DNA of 44,505 bases from Verrucomicrobiota bacterium (lineage in GTDB: Bacteria; Verrucomicrobiota; Verrucomicrobiia; Verrucomicrobiales; Akkermansiaceae): the NCBI GenBank assembly GCA_004293285.1, contig RDYF01000050.1, forward strand, positions 1 through 44,505. Reading direction: 5' to 3'. The position numbers and the translations under genes are program-made. Shown piece after piece: positions 18,169 to 27,046 of this stretch (position 1 is the stretch's first letter; the number at the start of each line of letters is the position of its first letter). The notes beneath the pieces are model-generated. The model ran no database searches, had not been told where the DNA came from, and saw nothing but the letters and a program-made list of their open reading frames with translations.

Positions 18169-18208
18169 GCAGACGCTTCTCCCGTCTCTCTCGCCAAACA
18201 CCACCATC

Positions 18209-19198
18209 ATGAACCTGCCCATCCGTCCCCGCCGCAACCGTCGCAGTGCCGCCATCCGCACGCTGGTGCGCGAAACTGTGCTCAGCCCTGGCGACTTTGT
18301 CCAACCGCTCTTTGTCCAGGAAGGCGCGCAGAACGATGCCATTTCCTCCATGCCGGGCGTCACTCGCTGGTGCGAAAAGGACGTCGTCACCGAAGTGCTC
18401 GCGCTTCACGCGGTCGGAGTCCCCGCAGTGGTGCTTTTTCCCAAAATCGACGACTCCCTCAAAACCTCCGATGCCGCCGAGTGCTACAACCCCGACGGCC
18501 TAATCCCGCGTCTCATTCGCGCCATCAAGGCCGCTTGCCCGGAAATGTGCGTGATTACCGACATCGCCCTCGATCCCTACAATGCCGATGGTCATGACGG
18601 ATTGGTCGAAAAACAAGCCGACGGTTCGCTGGTCATCCTCAACGATGAAACGGTCGACATCCTCTGCCAACAGGCCCTCTGCCACGCCGCCGCCGGAGCC
18701 GACATTGTCAGCCCTAGCGACATGATGGACGGTCGTGTCGCCGCTCTGCGCAGTGCGCTCGATGCTGCGGGTCACAGTGATGTTTCCATCCTCAGCTACT
18801 CCGCCAAATACGCCTCCGCCTTTTACGGACCCTTCCGTGGTGCTCTCGATTCCGCCCCCAAAGCTGGCGACAAAAAAACGTACCAAATGGACTACGCCAA
18901 CGCCCGCGAAGCGGTGCGCGAAATCCTACTGGACGAAGCCGAAGGAGCCGACATGGTCATGGTCAAGCCCGCTGGAGCCTATCTCGACATCATCGCCAGT
19001 GTCCGACAGCACACAACCTTGCCCGTAGCGGCCTACCAAGTCAGTGGCGAATACCTGATGATCGAAAGCGCCGCCGCCGCGGGTTGGTTGGACAGAAAAG
19101 CCATCATTTTGGAGTCCCTCACCGCCATCAAGCGCGCCGGAGCCGACATCATCCTCACCTACTACGCCAAAGAAGCCGCCCAGTGGCTGAAAGCCTAA
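18209..19198 (+). CDS. hemB: Delta-aminolevulinic acid dehydratase (porphobilinogen synthase)
   Basis: A 329-residue protein, family length, that condenses two 5-aminolevulinate molecules to porphobilinogen in haem biosynthesis. Active-site lysines are in 'ILSYSAKYASAFYGPFR' and 'MVMVKPAGAYLDI'; 'RPRRNR' at the start and 'DIVSPSDMMDGRV' are typical. The metal-binding loop 'TDIALDPYNADGHDG' has Asp in place of the three Cys residues of the zinc enzymes, so it is probably the Mg2+-type enzyme. It may be co-transcribed with cysS. Confidence 0.96.
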   Translation: MNLPIRPRRNRRSAAIRTLVRETVLSPGDFVQPLFVQEGAQNDAISSMPGVTRWCEKDVVTEVLALHAVGVPAVVLFPKIDDSLKTSDAAECYNPDGLIPRLIRAIKAACPEMCVITDIALDPYNADGHDGLVEKQADGSLVILNDETVDILCQQALCHAAAGADIVSPSDMMDGRVAALRSALDAAGHSDVSILSYSAKYASAFYGPFRGALDSAPKAGDKKTYQMDYANAREAVREILLDEAEGADMVMVKPAGAYLDIIASVRQHTTLPVAAYQVSGEYLMIESAAAAGWLDRKAIILESLTAIKRAGADIILTYYAKEAAQWLKA

Positions 19199-19422
19199 CC
19201 GTGGCGGATGCGTCTCGCGTCCCAGCCTGTCATCCAATTCAGAGGACAGAGGAACCGCATCCACCGCGATGCATCGCGCCCCCGCCCTTCTCGATCAACT
19301 CGGCCTCCCTGGCTCGAGAAAAACTCATCTCCTTTGTCTGCCGAACAAAGCAGGGCTTTCCCGAGCTTGATCGCCGAGCATTCCTCGCTCGACATGGCGC
19401 TATGGATGGGCACAATGCTGAC

Positions 19423-20355
19423 ATGAAACGCTTGCTGCGCGCTCTCGGTTGGTTCTTTTTGGCGATCTCGACATCGGCTTTTGCTCAGGGCGATCTTGCC
19501 GAGCATCCTGATCAGCCTTTTTTGTGGAAAATCGAAGGCAAGGAGCTCAAAAAGACGAGCTACTTGTTTGGCACCATTCATCTCGGTGGAGGCAAGCTGG
19601 CCAATCTCCACCCCGCTGCGGAGAGCGCTTTTCAGCAGTGCGAAGTCCTCGCCACCGAAATTCCTTGCGACACGCCGACACAAATGAAGATGGCTCTCCA
19701 ATTGATGCGAAAAGATCAGAAGACGCTGTCCGAATCGATCGGCAAAGACCGACTGAAGCTCGTCGAAGCAGAACTCAAAGCGATTCAGCCTCAGCTCGAT
19801 CTCACTCCGTTTGAGCCGATGAAAACTTGGGTGCTTGCAGTCACTCTGCCCATGCTCAAATCCCAACTCGCCGGCGAAGAGGCGATGGACGCCACTTTGT
19901 GGAATCGGGCAACGAAAATGGAAAAGTCGACATCGAGCATCGAAACTGCCGACAGCCAGCTCGCGCTGTTTGAGCAGTTCGACGAGTCCGAACAGCTCGC
20001 ACTGCTCGACGAAACGCTGCGCACGATGAAAAAAGACCGGGATGCGCAACGCGACAGCTCACAAGAGATGGTCGATGCCTACCTCAGCGGTGATCTTCAG
20101 GCGATCAAGAAAGAGATCGACAAAAGCATCGAAGAAATGCGCCAGGGGCCAAACAAAGAGCTTGGGGAACGCTTTTACCGCCAACTACTGACAGAGCGCG
20201 ATGCATCCATGGCGAAAAGCATCGCCAAAAAACTGTCGCAAGCCCCAGAGAAAAGTCACTTTTTTGCCGCTGGGGCCGCCCATTTTGCGGGCGAAACCAG
20301 CATCATCTCTCACCTCGAAGCGCTGGGCTACAAGGTGACTCGGATCAAGAAATAG
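19423..20355 (+). CDS. TraB/GumN family exported protein
   Basis: A 310-residue protein; ATG 19423 gives a signal peptide (to about Ala20, 'STSAFAQGD'). Longer upstream frames would run into hemB. The family motif 'TSYLFGTIHLGGG' near residue 45 and a C-terminal 'SHFFAAGAAHFAGETSIISHLEALGYKVTRI' fit TraB/GumN proteins, a Tiki-like fold thought to be a metal-dependent protease-like domain. The biological role in bacteria is unknown. It is separated from hemB by 224 bases that show only weak inverted repeats. Confidence 0.88.
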   Translation: MKRLLRALGWFFLAISTSAFAQGDLAEHPDQPFLWKIEGKELKKTSYLFGTIHLGGGKLANLHPAAESAFQQCEVLATEIPCDTPTQMKMALQLMRKDQKTLSESIGKDRLKLVEAELKAIQPQLDLTPFEPMKTWVLAVTLPMLKSQLAGEEAMDATLWNRATKMEKSTSSIETADSQLALFEQFDESEQLALLDETLRTMKKDRDAQRDSSQEMVDAYLSGDLQAIKKEIDKSIEEMRQGPNKELGERFYRQLLTERDASMAKSIAKKLSQAPEKSHFFAAGAAHFAGETSIISHLEALGYKVTRIKK

Positions 20356-20376
20356 AATTGTGCTCGGCGCAAAGCC

Positions 20377-20529
20377 TCAGTTTGCCGCACGACTCGCTGC
20401 GTTGGAGATGCTATCGCCCGCTTTTTGCACATCTTGGCCAAAGCCTTTGATCGTAGAGCATTGGCTCAAGCCCAGAGCTAGAGCGATCCACATGGCGAGA
20501 GAACAGAGTTTTTTCAATGTCGTTTGCAT
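20377..20529 (-). CDS. Entericidin-like small lipoprotein
   Basis: A 50-residue protein with a signal peptide ending in the lipobox 'LGLSQC' (Cys22), followed by the entericidin pattern 'STIKGFGQDVQKAGDSISNAA'. EcnA/EcnB-type lipoproteins are tiny outer-membrane-associated peptides proposed to act in stress or programmed lysis; a single copy is present here and an EcnA partner is not seen. The ATG at 20529 is the only start that gives a signal peptide directly. It converges with the TraB gene 21 bases away. Confidence 0.8.
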   Translation of the reverse strand: MQTTLKKLCSLAMWIALALGLSQCSTIKGFGQDVQKAGDSISNAASRAAN

Positions 20530-20674
20530 AATCCTTACCCTAGCAGGCCTGCTCAGTTCCGTCAACAAACATCTCACAATTCGCACCAATCCCAGTCGAT
20601 GGCTCATTTTTCGCTTGCAGCGCTCGCATTTTCCTGTTGAATTGTCTTCGAGAAGCAACTTCTGACATTGTAAG

Positions 20675-20699
20675 GAGTGGGGTAATTACCCACTCTTTT
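20675..20699 (+). promoter_or_regulatory. Terminator-like hairpin in the nusA leader
   Basis: GAGTGGG and CCCACTC arms (7 bp, loop GTAATTA, whose TAATTA could extend the stem) followed by four T residues, 59 bases before the nusA start. It is either an attenuator in the nusA leader or the end of a short upstream transcript. Confidence 0.45.
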
Positions 20700-20757
20700 G
20701 TGTCTCAGGGTGCTTCGTTGTCAGCACTCCATCAACCGCCAAGCGTATTCAACTACC

Positions 20758-21981
20758 ATGACAAACGATATCGAAGCCTTGATCGATTATTATGAACGCG
20801 AGAAAGCCATCGACCGGAATCGGGTCATTGCTGCCTTGGAGTATGCCTTCTGCGCCGCCTACCGCAAAATGGTGCCAGGTGCAGAAAACATCCACACTCT
20901 GCGCGCGGCCATCAATGTCAAAAAGGGCGAGACCAAAATCTATGCCACCCTCCAAGTGGTGGCCGATGACGAAGTGCAAGACAAGTTCAATGAAGTGCCG
21001 CTCAGCGTGGCGCTGAAAAAGAATCCGCAAGTGCAAGTCGGCGAGGAGCTCGATTTCAACATCACTCCGAAAGACTTCGGACGCATCGCCGTGCAGACCG
21101 CGAAGCAAACGATGCAGCAACGCCTGCGCATGGCGGAAAAGGAAATGCTTTTTGAAGAGTTCAAGGACCGTGCCGGCGAGATCGTCTCGGGCGTGGTGCA
21201 TCGCTTTGATCGCTCGGATGTCTACATCGACCTCGGCAAGTTCGAGGCCATCATGCCCTCTCGCGAGCGCGTTCCTACCGAGGAATACAACATCAATGAC
21301 CGCATCCGCGCCTATGTCGTCGCCGTGGAAAATGACGGTCGCGGCCCCGAGGTCATTCTTTCCCGCAGTCACCCGCATTTTGTCCGCCGCCTTTTTGAAG
21401 CAGAAGTCAGCGAGATTGCCGACCGCACGGTCGAAATCCGCGCGATTGCTCGTGAAGCCGGACATCGCACGAAAATCGCCGTGTGGAGCAAGGACGACAA
21501 GGTCGACCCCGTCGGCGCTTGCGTTGGCCTCCGTGGGGCTCGGGTGAAGAACATCGTCCGCGAATTGAACAATGAAAAAGTGGACATCATTCGCTGGAGC
21601 GACGATCCCAAGCAGTTGGTCGAAGAGGCTCTCAAGCCCGCCATCATCCGCTCGATCACTCTCGATCACGAGAAAAAAGTGATTCACGTTACGGTTTCCG
21701 AAGAAGATCTCAGCAAAGCCATCGGTCGTCGCGGCCAAAATGCCCGTTTGACCTCTCGCCTGATGGATTGGGATGTGCAAGTGCGTCGCGATGAATCGCA
21801 ACAGAAGATGTTCGATGACCGCGTCAACAATGCCGCTCACGGACTGGGCCAACAACTCGGCCTCGATGACGACGACCTCGTGCTGGAAATGCCTGCCGAT
21901 TACATTGCAGAATCGCTCGAAATCTCCGAAGATGAAGCCAGCGCCATTTTGGCCCGGGCACAAGAGCTGACGAACGCGTAA
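20758..21981 (+). CDS. nusA: Transcription termination/antitermination protein NusA
   Basis: A 407-residue RNA-polymerase-binding protein: N-terminal domain (about 1-125), S1 domain (about 133-200, 'GEIVSGVVHRFDRSDVYIDLGKFEAIMP'), and KH1/KH2 domains (about 200-345) with 'GACVGLRGARVKNIVRELNNEKVDIIRW' and 'LSKAIGRRGQNARLTSRLM'. The C-terminal acidic repeats of E. coli NusA are absent, as in most non-proteobacterial NusAs. The start at 20758 ('TNDIEALIDYYEREKAIDR') matches the family. It leads the nusA-infB-rbfA operon; rimP, which often precedes nusA, is not here. Confidence 0.96.
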   Translation: MTNDIEALIDYYEREKAIDRNRVIAALEYAFCAAYRKMVPGAENIHTLRAAINVKKGETKIYATLQVVADDEVQDKFNEVPLSVALKKNPQVQVGEELDFNITPKDFGRIAVQTAKQTMQQRLRMAEKEMLFEEFKDRAGEIVSGVVHRFDRSDVYIDLGKFEAIMPSRERVPTEEYNINDRIRAYVVAVENDGRGPEVILSRSHPHFVRRLFEAEVSEIADRTVEIRAIAREAGHRTKIAVWSKDDKVDPVGACVGLRGARVKNIVRELNNEKVDIIRWSDDPKQLVEEALKPAIIRSITLDHEKKVIHVTVSEEDLSKAIGRRGQNARLTSRLMDWDVQVRRDESQQKMFDDRVNNAAHGLGQQLGLDDDDLVLEMPADYIAESLEISEDEASAILARAQELTNA

Positions 21982-22023
21982 TTCTGCCAAAACTGCCCCC
22001 CCGAAACGTTGCCACTACCACTG

Positions 22024-24137
22024 ATGCCATCCGATAGCGAAAGCAAACCACCGAAGAAAAAAGTGCTGGATCTGATTGACGACCAGCCTAAGCCATCGCG
22101 CCGTGAACGGCAGCGTGAGGCCGCCGTGAAAGTCACGCCGACTCCGCCACCCGCTCCTGTCAAGAAGGCCGCTCTCGATATCTTTGAGGATAAGGGCGAA
22201 AAGAAAAAAAGCTCGGGCATCCGAAGGTCTTGGACAAGGAAGACGCCGATCTTGCTTTGCCACCGCTGCCTCCCTTGCCGGACATCAGCACGATCCTTCC
22301 CGCCATTGGAGCCATTCCGGCATCGCCCCCTGAGGCGGCCTCGGCTCCTGAAGCGGAAGCAGAAGCGAATGATCCTGACAGCAAGGTCATCAGCATCAAG
22401 CCTCCCATCATCGTTGCCGACCTCGCGACGCGCATGGGGCTGAAGTCTTTCATTTTGATGAAGGACCTCATCGCATTGAAAATTTTCGTTTCGCCGAATC
22501 AGGCGATTGAACCAGAAATCGCCGCGAAGGTTTGCGAGATCCACGGCTTTGTTTTTGAACGCGAAAAACGCGAAAAAGGTGCCGGCGTGCACAAGCAAGA
22601 GGAAGTCATTGCGGAACCAGAAGCTCCCGTGGAAGAACCGGAGGAACTGCTCAAACCACGCGCTCCCATCATCACCATCATGGGTCACGTCGACCACGGT
22701 AAAACGACTTTGCTCGACACGATCCGCAAGAGCCGCGTTGCTTCCTCGGAAGCCGGCGGCATTACGCAACACGTCGGCGCTTATCAGGTTTTCCATAACG
22801 GCCAACCGATTACTTTCCTCGACACCCCAGGTCACGCGATTTTCTCGAACATGCGCGCACGCGGTGCCGATGTGACCGATATCGTGGTCATTGTTGTCGC
22901 TGCGAATGATGGCGTCATGCCGCAAACGCGCGAAGCGATTGAGCACGCGAAGAAAGCCGGACGCACGATTGTCATTGCCTTTACCAAATGCGATTTGCCA
23001 ACCGCCAACATCATGCGGGCGAAAACCCAGCTCGCGGAGCTTGGCTTACAAACCACCGACTTTGGGGGCGACACCGAATTTGCCGAAGTTTCGGCCTACA
23101 CGGGTGAGGGCATGGAGCACTTTCTCGAACTGCTCTTGCTGCAAGCGGAAGTGCTGGAGCTGAAGGCGAACCCGAAAGGCCACGCCCGCGCCAGCATCAT
23201 CGAGGCCCGCGTGGTCGCAGGTCGTGGTGCTACTGCCACTGCGATTGTGGAAAGTGGCACGATCAAGGTCGGCACGCCTTTCATCTGCGGCCCCTTTGCC
23301 GGTAAAGTCCGCAATCTTTCGAATGACCTCGGCGAATCGATCAAATCCGCTGGCCCCGGCACTCCCGTGGAAATCATCGGCTTTGAAGACATGCCTCACG
23401 TCGGCGATGAATTGGTCGAGATGGACAATGAACGCGCCGCGAAACGCCTTGCCGAGGAACGTCAGGCAGAACGACGCTCGGCTCGCCTGGTCAATCCGCT
23501 CAAAGCGCGCATGGAGGACATTTTCTCCATGGTCAATGACAGCGCCGGTGCACAAAAACTGAAGATTGTCCTGAAGTGCGATGTCCAAGGCTCGGTGGAA
23601 GCGATCAAGAACGCTTTGGAGTCGATCGAATCGAAGAAGGTCGAGTGCCAAATGCTCGTCGCTGGTGTCGGCCCGATCTCGGAATCGGACATTCTCATGG
23701 CCAGCTCGGCGAACGCGATTGTCATCGGCTTCAATGTGAAGGTCGAGGGCAAGGCGGTGAAGTCGATTAAGAGCGAACACGTGCAGGTGAAGCTTTACTC
23801 GGTGGTTTATGAATTGATCGACCAAGTGCGCGAGGCGATGAAGGGCTTGCTGGAACCGCTCAATCGCGAAAACATCGTCGGTCTCGCCGATGTCAAAAAG
23901 GTCTTCAAACTCACCAAGGGCGTGGCTGCTGGTTCTTACGTCAAACAAGGCAAAATCCTCCGCAAAGCGCACGCTCGCGTGGTCCGCGGTGGGGTGCCGA
24001 TTTTCGACGGCAAGATGTCGACCCTGCGTCACTACCAAAACGAGGTCGACGAAATCAAGGTCGGCAGCGAGTGCGGCATTCGCTTGGGCGACTTCGATGA
24101 ATACCTCGAAGGCGACCTGGCAAGATCTGTAAACTGA
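22024..24137 (+). CDS. infB: Translation initiation factor IF-2 with an apparent one-base frameshift
   Basis: IF-2 GTPase, about 704 residues if the frame is restored. The N-terminal part (ATG 22024, about 62 codons, 'MPSDSESKPPKKKVLDLIDD') is in one frame and the rest, from about 22206 onward, is in the frame one base back; the change falls in or next to the A7 run at 22204-22210, where one extra A would join both parts. The downstream part is complete: IF2N-like region, G domain with 'GHVDHGKTT', 'DTPGH' and 'TKCD', then the beta-barrel and C-terminal domains. Internal starts (TTG 22230, ATG 22434) could produce a shorter, functional form. Second gene of the nusA operon; rbfA follows by 18 bases. 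Confidence 0.88.
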
Positions 24138-24155
24138 TTCCTTTTCCCGATCGCC

Positions 24156-24539
24156 ATGTCCCAACGTCAAGACCGAGTCAACGAGCTACTGCGTCGCGAA
24201 ATCAGCGCCGTCTTGCAGCGCGATTACGAATGGCCCGGCCAATTGGTTACGGTCAGTGAAGTGGAAATCACCCAAGATTTCCGCGAGGCTCGGGTGTGGA
24301 TGAGCATTTTCGGCGGCCACGTCCAGCCCGTGCTGGATCGACTGAACCGCGATCACGGCCGCATTCAGAGCAAGGTGATGAAACGCGTGGTGCTCAAATC
24401 CACTCCGATTCTCACCTTCCGCCACGACAACTCCGCGGTTACGGGTGTCAATATGGTCAATCTATTGCAGGAAGTGGACCAAATTCCAAAGGCGCTTGAT
24501 GCCGACGACCACGATGGATCCGATATCTCGGAACGCTAA
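24156..24539 (+). CDS. rbfA: 30S ribosome-binding factor A
   Basis: A 127-residue KH-type protein needed for 16S rRNA 5' end maturation and 30S assembly. 'RVNELLRREISAVLQRD', 'TVSEVEITQDFREARVWMSIF' and 'LTFRHDNS' are typical. The start at 24156 is 18 bases after infB. The usual downstream truB gene is not present; a repeat region follows. Confidence 0.92.
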   Translation: MSQRQDRVNELLRREISAVLQRDYEWPGQLVTVSEVEITQDFREARVWMSIFGGHVQPVLDRLNRDHGRIQSKVMKRVVLKSTPILTFRHDNSAVTGVNMVNLLQEVDQIPKALDADDHDGSDISER

Positions 24540-24573
24540 TCACATCGTGGGCAGAATGCCCCCTTGGACTGCG

Positions 24574-24955
24574 GAAGCCCTTAAGGAGAAGGGATTTGCA
24601 ATCCCTTAGCTGAACAACCTCGCCAAAGGCGCTAATTGAAAAACGTCCGATGCAAAGAAAGCGGCTTTTCCCCCAACTCGCACGCCGATGATCGAAGCCC
24701 TTAAGGAGTCCCCCAACTCGCACGCCGATGATCGAAGCCCTTAAGGAGAAGGGATTTGCAATCCCTTAACTGAACAACCTCGCCAAAGGCGCTAATTGAA
24801 AAACGCCCGATGCAAAGAAAGCACGCCGATGATCGAAGCCCTTAAGGAGAAGGGATTTGCAATCCCTTAGCTGAACAACCTCGCCAAAGGCGCTAATTGA
24901 AAAAAGCGTCCGATGCAAAGAAAGCGGCTTTTCCCCAACTCGCACGCCGATGAGC
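24574..24955. repeat. Tandem array of about 120-bp repeats, one copy shortened
   Basis: Units begin with GAAGCCCTTAAGGAGAAGGG at 24574, 24694, 24734 and 24835 (spacings 120, 40 and 101). Each full unit carries a perfect hairpin AAGGGATT-TGC-AATCCCTT, then a CGCC-AAA-GGCG mini-hairpin and the segment CGCACGCCGATGATC. The copy at 24694 is truncated to 40 bases. It lies between rbfA and the next gene and contains no credible gene: the small frames in it simply repeat the same peptide. The flank to 25110 has a separate GCGGAAGC/GCTTCCGC inverted pair (24953 and 25012). Confidence 0.85.
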
Positions 24956-25110
24956 GGAAGCAAGCTCGCAGCAAGGCTCCATCGCTCAAAGCGGCAGCAG
25001 GGCTTCCGCATTCCAAGGGCACCATCAGTGGTTCAACGACTTCTCCCCCGCCCCGCCCACAAGCGGATAATGCTTGCCACGCTAGCCCACAAGGCGTATG
25101 AACCGCGGCC

Positions 25111-25719
25111 ATGAGCCCGTCGATGCATCTCTACGAACGTCTGCCCCTTTTTGGCACCGGCCTCGTGCTGGGGCTGTTTTTGCTGCTCGGCCATGTTCTG
25201 TTGTTGGTGAAAAGTGACACCTGTCAGCACTTTCTGAAAAAGTTTCCTCGCAATCAGAAAATCGGACAAGTCCTGCTCGGCATCGGCCTTCTCTGGTTTT
25301 GGCTCCTTGTTGCCCCACCCAACAAAGGCTGGATCAGCGTTCTGGCGATGGATATGACCGATTTTAATGGCATCAAACCGCTGCTGCGGCTGCTCATGCC
25401 CCTGATTTTTGTCGCGGTGGCAATGTCGATCACCGAATTCCTCTCCGTTCGCGCACTGGGACTTCTCGGGCTTTTGGTCGCACAACCTCTGCTCGACTCC
25501 GCTTTTCTGCGCGATCCCGCCACCCGTCTGCTGATCCCCATTTACACCTACGGACTCATCATCGCCTCGCTGTTTTTTGTCGGCATGCCCTACCTCTTCC
25601 GCGATGCGGTCACATGGGCTACGGCAAAGAAAACACGCTGGAATGCGCTGTGCTGCGGCGGAATCAGCTATGGCATCGCCATTTTGTTCTGCGCTTTTGC
25701 CTTCTGGCGCGGACAATAA
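25111..25719 (+). CDS. Integral membrane protein of unknown function
   Basis: A 202-residue protein with about five to six hydrophobic helices (near residues 12-33, 50-66, 92-112, 115-130, 140-160 and 180-200). Short loops contain 'APPNKGWISVLAMDMTDFNGIKPLLR' between helices 2 and 3. No transport or enzyme motif was recognised. Start ATG 25111 or the Met four codons on are both possible. It is 69 bases upstream of the fur-like gene and separated from it by that gene's promoter. Confidence 0.7.
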   Translation: MSPSMHLYERLPLFGTGLVLGLFLLLGHVLLLVKSDTCQHFLKKFPRNQKIGQVLLGIGLLWFWLLVAPPNKGWISVLAMDMTDFNGIKPLLRLLMPLIFVAVAMSITEFLSVRALGLLGLLVAQPLLDSAFLRDPATRLLIPIYTYGLIIASLFFVGMPYLFRDAVTWATAKKTRWNALCCGGISYGIAILFCAFAFWRGQ

Positions 25720-25736
25720 TTTTTTAGAATTAAAAT

Positions 25737-25749
25737 AAGAATCATTCTT
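25737..25749. promoter_or_regulatory. Palindromic operator candidate for the Fur-family regulator
   Basis: Perfect 6-1-6 inverted repeat AAGAAT-C-ATTCTT in an A+T-rich stretch, 39 bases upstream of the fur-like start and touching a -35-like TTGACT. It has the spacing of Fur/Per boxes (7-1-7) in its core. That the adjacent regulator binds it is inferred from position. Confidence 0.6.
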
Positions 25750-25775
25750 GACTGTGGGTCGATCTGGGCTAGTTT
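25748..25775 (+). promoter_or_regulatory. Sigma-70-type promoter candidate for the fur-like gene and suf operon
   Basis: -35-like TTGACT (25748-25753), 16-base spacer, -10-like TAGTTT (25770-25775), 13 bases before the ATG at 25789. The palindrome at 25737-25749 overlaps its -35 end, which would allow autorepression. Confidence 0.45.
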
Positions 25776-25788
25776 CCCGCCGTCCACC

Positions 25789-26214
25789 ATGGTCAGCGAT
25801 CACACACATTCTCCCGATAACGACGATTTTCCTCAGGAAATCAATGGCCTCCGCATGACGCGTCAACGCAAGGAGGTCTACCGTTGTTTGATGGAACATC
25901 GCGTGCATCCTACGGCGCAAGATGTCTTTCTCGAAGTGAAGGACAAATTGCCCCAAATTTCCTTGGCCACGGTCTACAACTGCCTCGAAGCGCTGACCCA
26001 GCACGGCATCATTCGCCAAGTGCATTTTGATCGCGAGTCTTGCCGATACTGCCCGAATTTGCTCGATCACGGACATTTCCACGATCAGGCGACGGGCAAG
26101 ATTCACGACGTCACCTTCAAGCCCGGTGTGAAGCTGGAAGACGTGCTCGATCTGCCGCCGGGCACGGTCGTATCGAACATCGAACTCACCCTTCGCGGCA
26201 CCATTGCTTCCTAA
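25789..26214 (+). CDS. Fur-family transcriptional regulator, variant without the Fur CxxC
   Basis: A 141-residue winged-helix protein. The DNA-binding part is standard ('[55 protein letters not shown]'). The dimerisation domain has 'HGHFHD' (His94/96/98) and His106, but the usual HxC-x2-C zinc site after it is replaced by '[11 protein letters not shown]'; instead a CRYC pair (Cys85/Cys88) is present. It could sense iron, peroxide or another metal; the ligand is not readable. It is 41 bases upstream of sufC, suggesting control of the suf operon and itself. Confidence 0.88.
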   Translation: MVSDHTHSPDNDDFPQEINGLRMTRQRKEVYRCLMEHRVHPTAQDVFLEVKDKLPQISLATVYNCLEALTQHGIIRQVHFDRESCRYCPNLLDHGHFHDQATGKIHDVTFKPGVKLEDVLDLPPGTVVSNIELTLRGTIAS

Positions 26215-26255
26215 TTTTTTCCCATCCTACCACTAGCCACCAACCAACACACGTT

Positions 26256-27008
26256 ATGTCATTGATCATCGAAAATCTGCACGCCACCCTCGAAGACGGA
26301 ACCCCCATTCTCAATGGAGTCAACTTGGAAATCCCCGCCGGTGAAGTTCACGCCATCATGGGACCCAACGGTTCGGGGAAATCGACTCTCTCGAAAGTCA
26401 TCTCCGGCCACGAAAGCTACGTTGTCACGGCTGGTTCGGTCACTCTCGATGGCGTGGATCTGTTGGAGCTCGACATTGATCAACGTTCCCGCGCAGGCGT
26501 TTTCCTCGCTTTCCAATACCCTGCCGAAGTCCCCGGTGTTTCGAATGCCAATTTCATCCGCGCCGCCCTGCAAGCTCGTTTGCCCAAAGGTCAGGACATC
26601 GATGCCGTCGCTTACTACAAGAATCTCTATGCCAAAATGGACCTGCTGGAAATGGATCGCAAGTTCACCGCTCGCTCGGTCAATGAAGGTTTCTCCGGTG
26701 GCGAAAAGAAGCGCAATGAAATCCTGCAAATGCTGATGCTGGAGCCGAAGTATGGCATCCTCGATGAGACCGACTCAGGTCTCGACATCGATGCGCTGAA
26801 AATCGTCGCGAAGGGCGTGAATGCCATGCGCTCGCCCGACCGTGGCTTTTTGCTCATCACCCACTACCAGCGTTTGCTCGACTACATTGCGCCCGACTAC
26901 GTCCACGTGATGTCCGCCGGTCAAATCGTCCGTTCCGGCGGCCCTGAGCTCGCTCTGGAACTGGAGAAAAATGGCTACGATTTCCTCAAGGAACTCTCCC
27001 CCGCCTAA
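26256..27008 (+). CDS. sufC: Fe-S cluster assembly ATPase SufC
   Basis: A 250-residue soluble ABC-type ATPase, ATG 26256. Walker A 'GPNGSGKST' (about 36-44), the SUF-type signature '[14 protein letters not shown]', Walker B '[17 protein letters not shown]' and the switch His in 'LLITHY'. It binds SufB and SufD to form SufBC2D, the scaffold for building Fe-S clusters. It follows the fur-like gene by 41 bases and precedes sufB by 38. Confidence 0.96.
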   Translation: MSLIIENLHATLEDGTPILNGVNLEIPAGEVHAIMGPNGSGKSTLSKVISGHESYVVTAGSVTLDGVDLLELDIDQRSRAGVFLAFQYPAEVPGVSNANFIRAALQARLPKGQDIDAVAYYKNLYAKMDLLEMDRKFTARSVNEGFSGGEKKRNEILQMLMLEPKYGILDETDSGLDIDALKIVAKGVNAMRSPDRGFLLITHYQRLLDYIAPDYVHVMSAGQIVRSGGPELALELEKNGYDFLKELSPA

Positions 27009-27046
27009 TCAGCGCGCTCGTTTGTCACATCGAACCAACTACCATC

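Noticed and set aside
22204..22210. Canonical dnaX-type programmed -1 frameshift heptamer in infB
   Set aside because: The zero-frame codons do not give an X-XXY-YYZ heptamer, so simultaneous tRNA slippage is not supported; an A-count error or A-tract slippage is more likely.
24457..25112. Several small minus-strand frames over the tandem repeats
   Set aside because: They encode the same repeat-derived peptide several times and have no start signal or conservation I can see; treated as repeat DNA.
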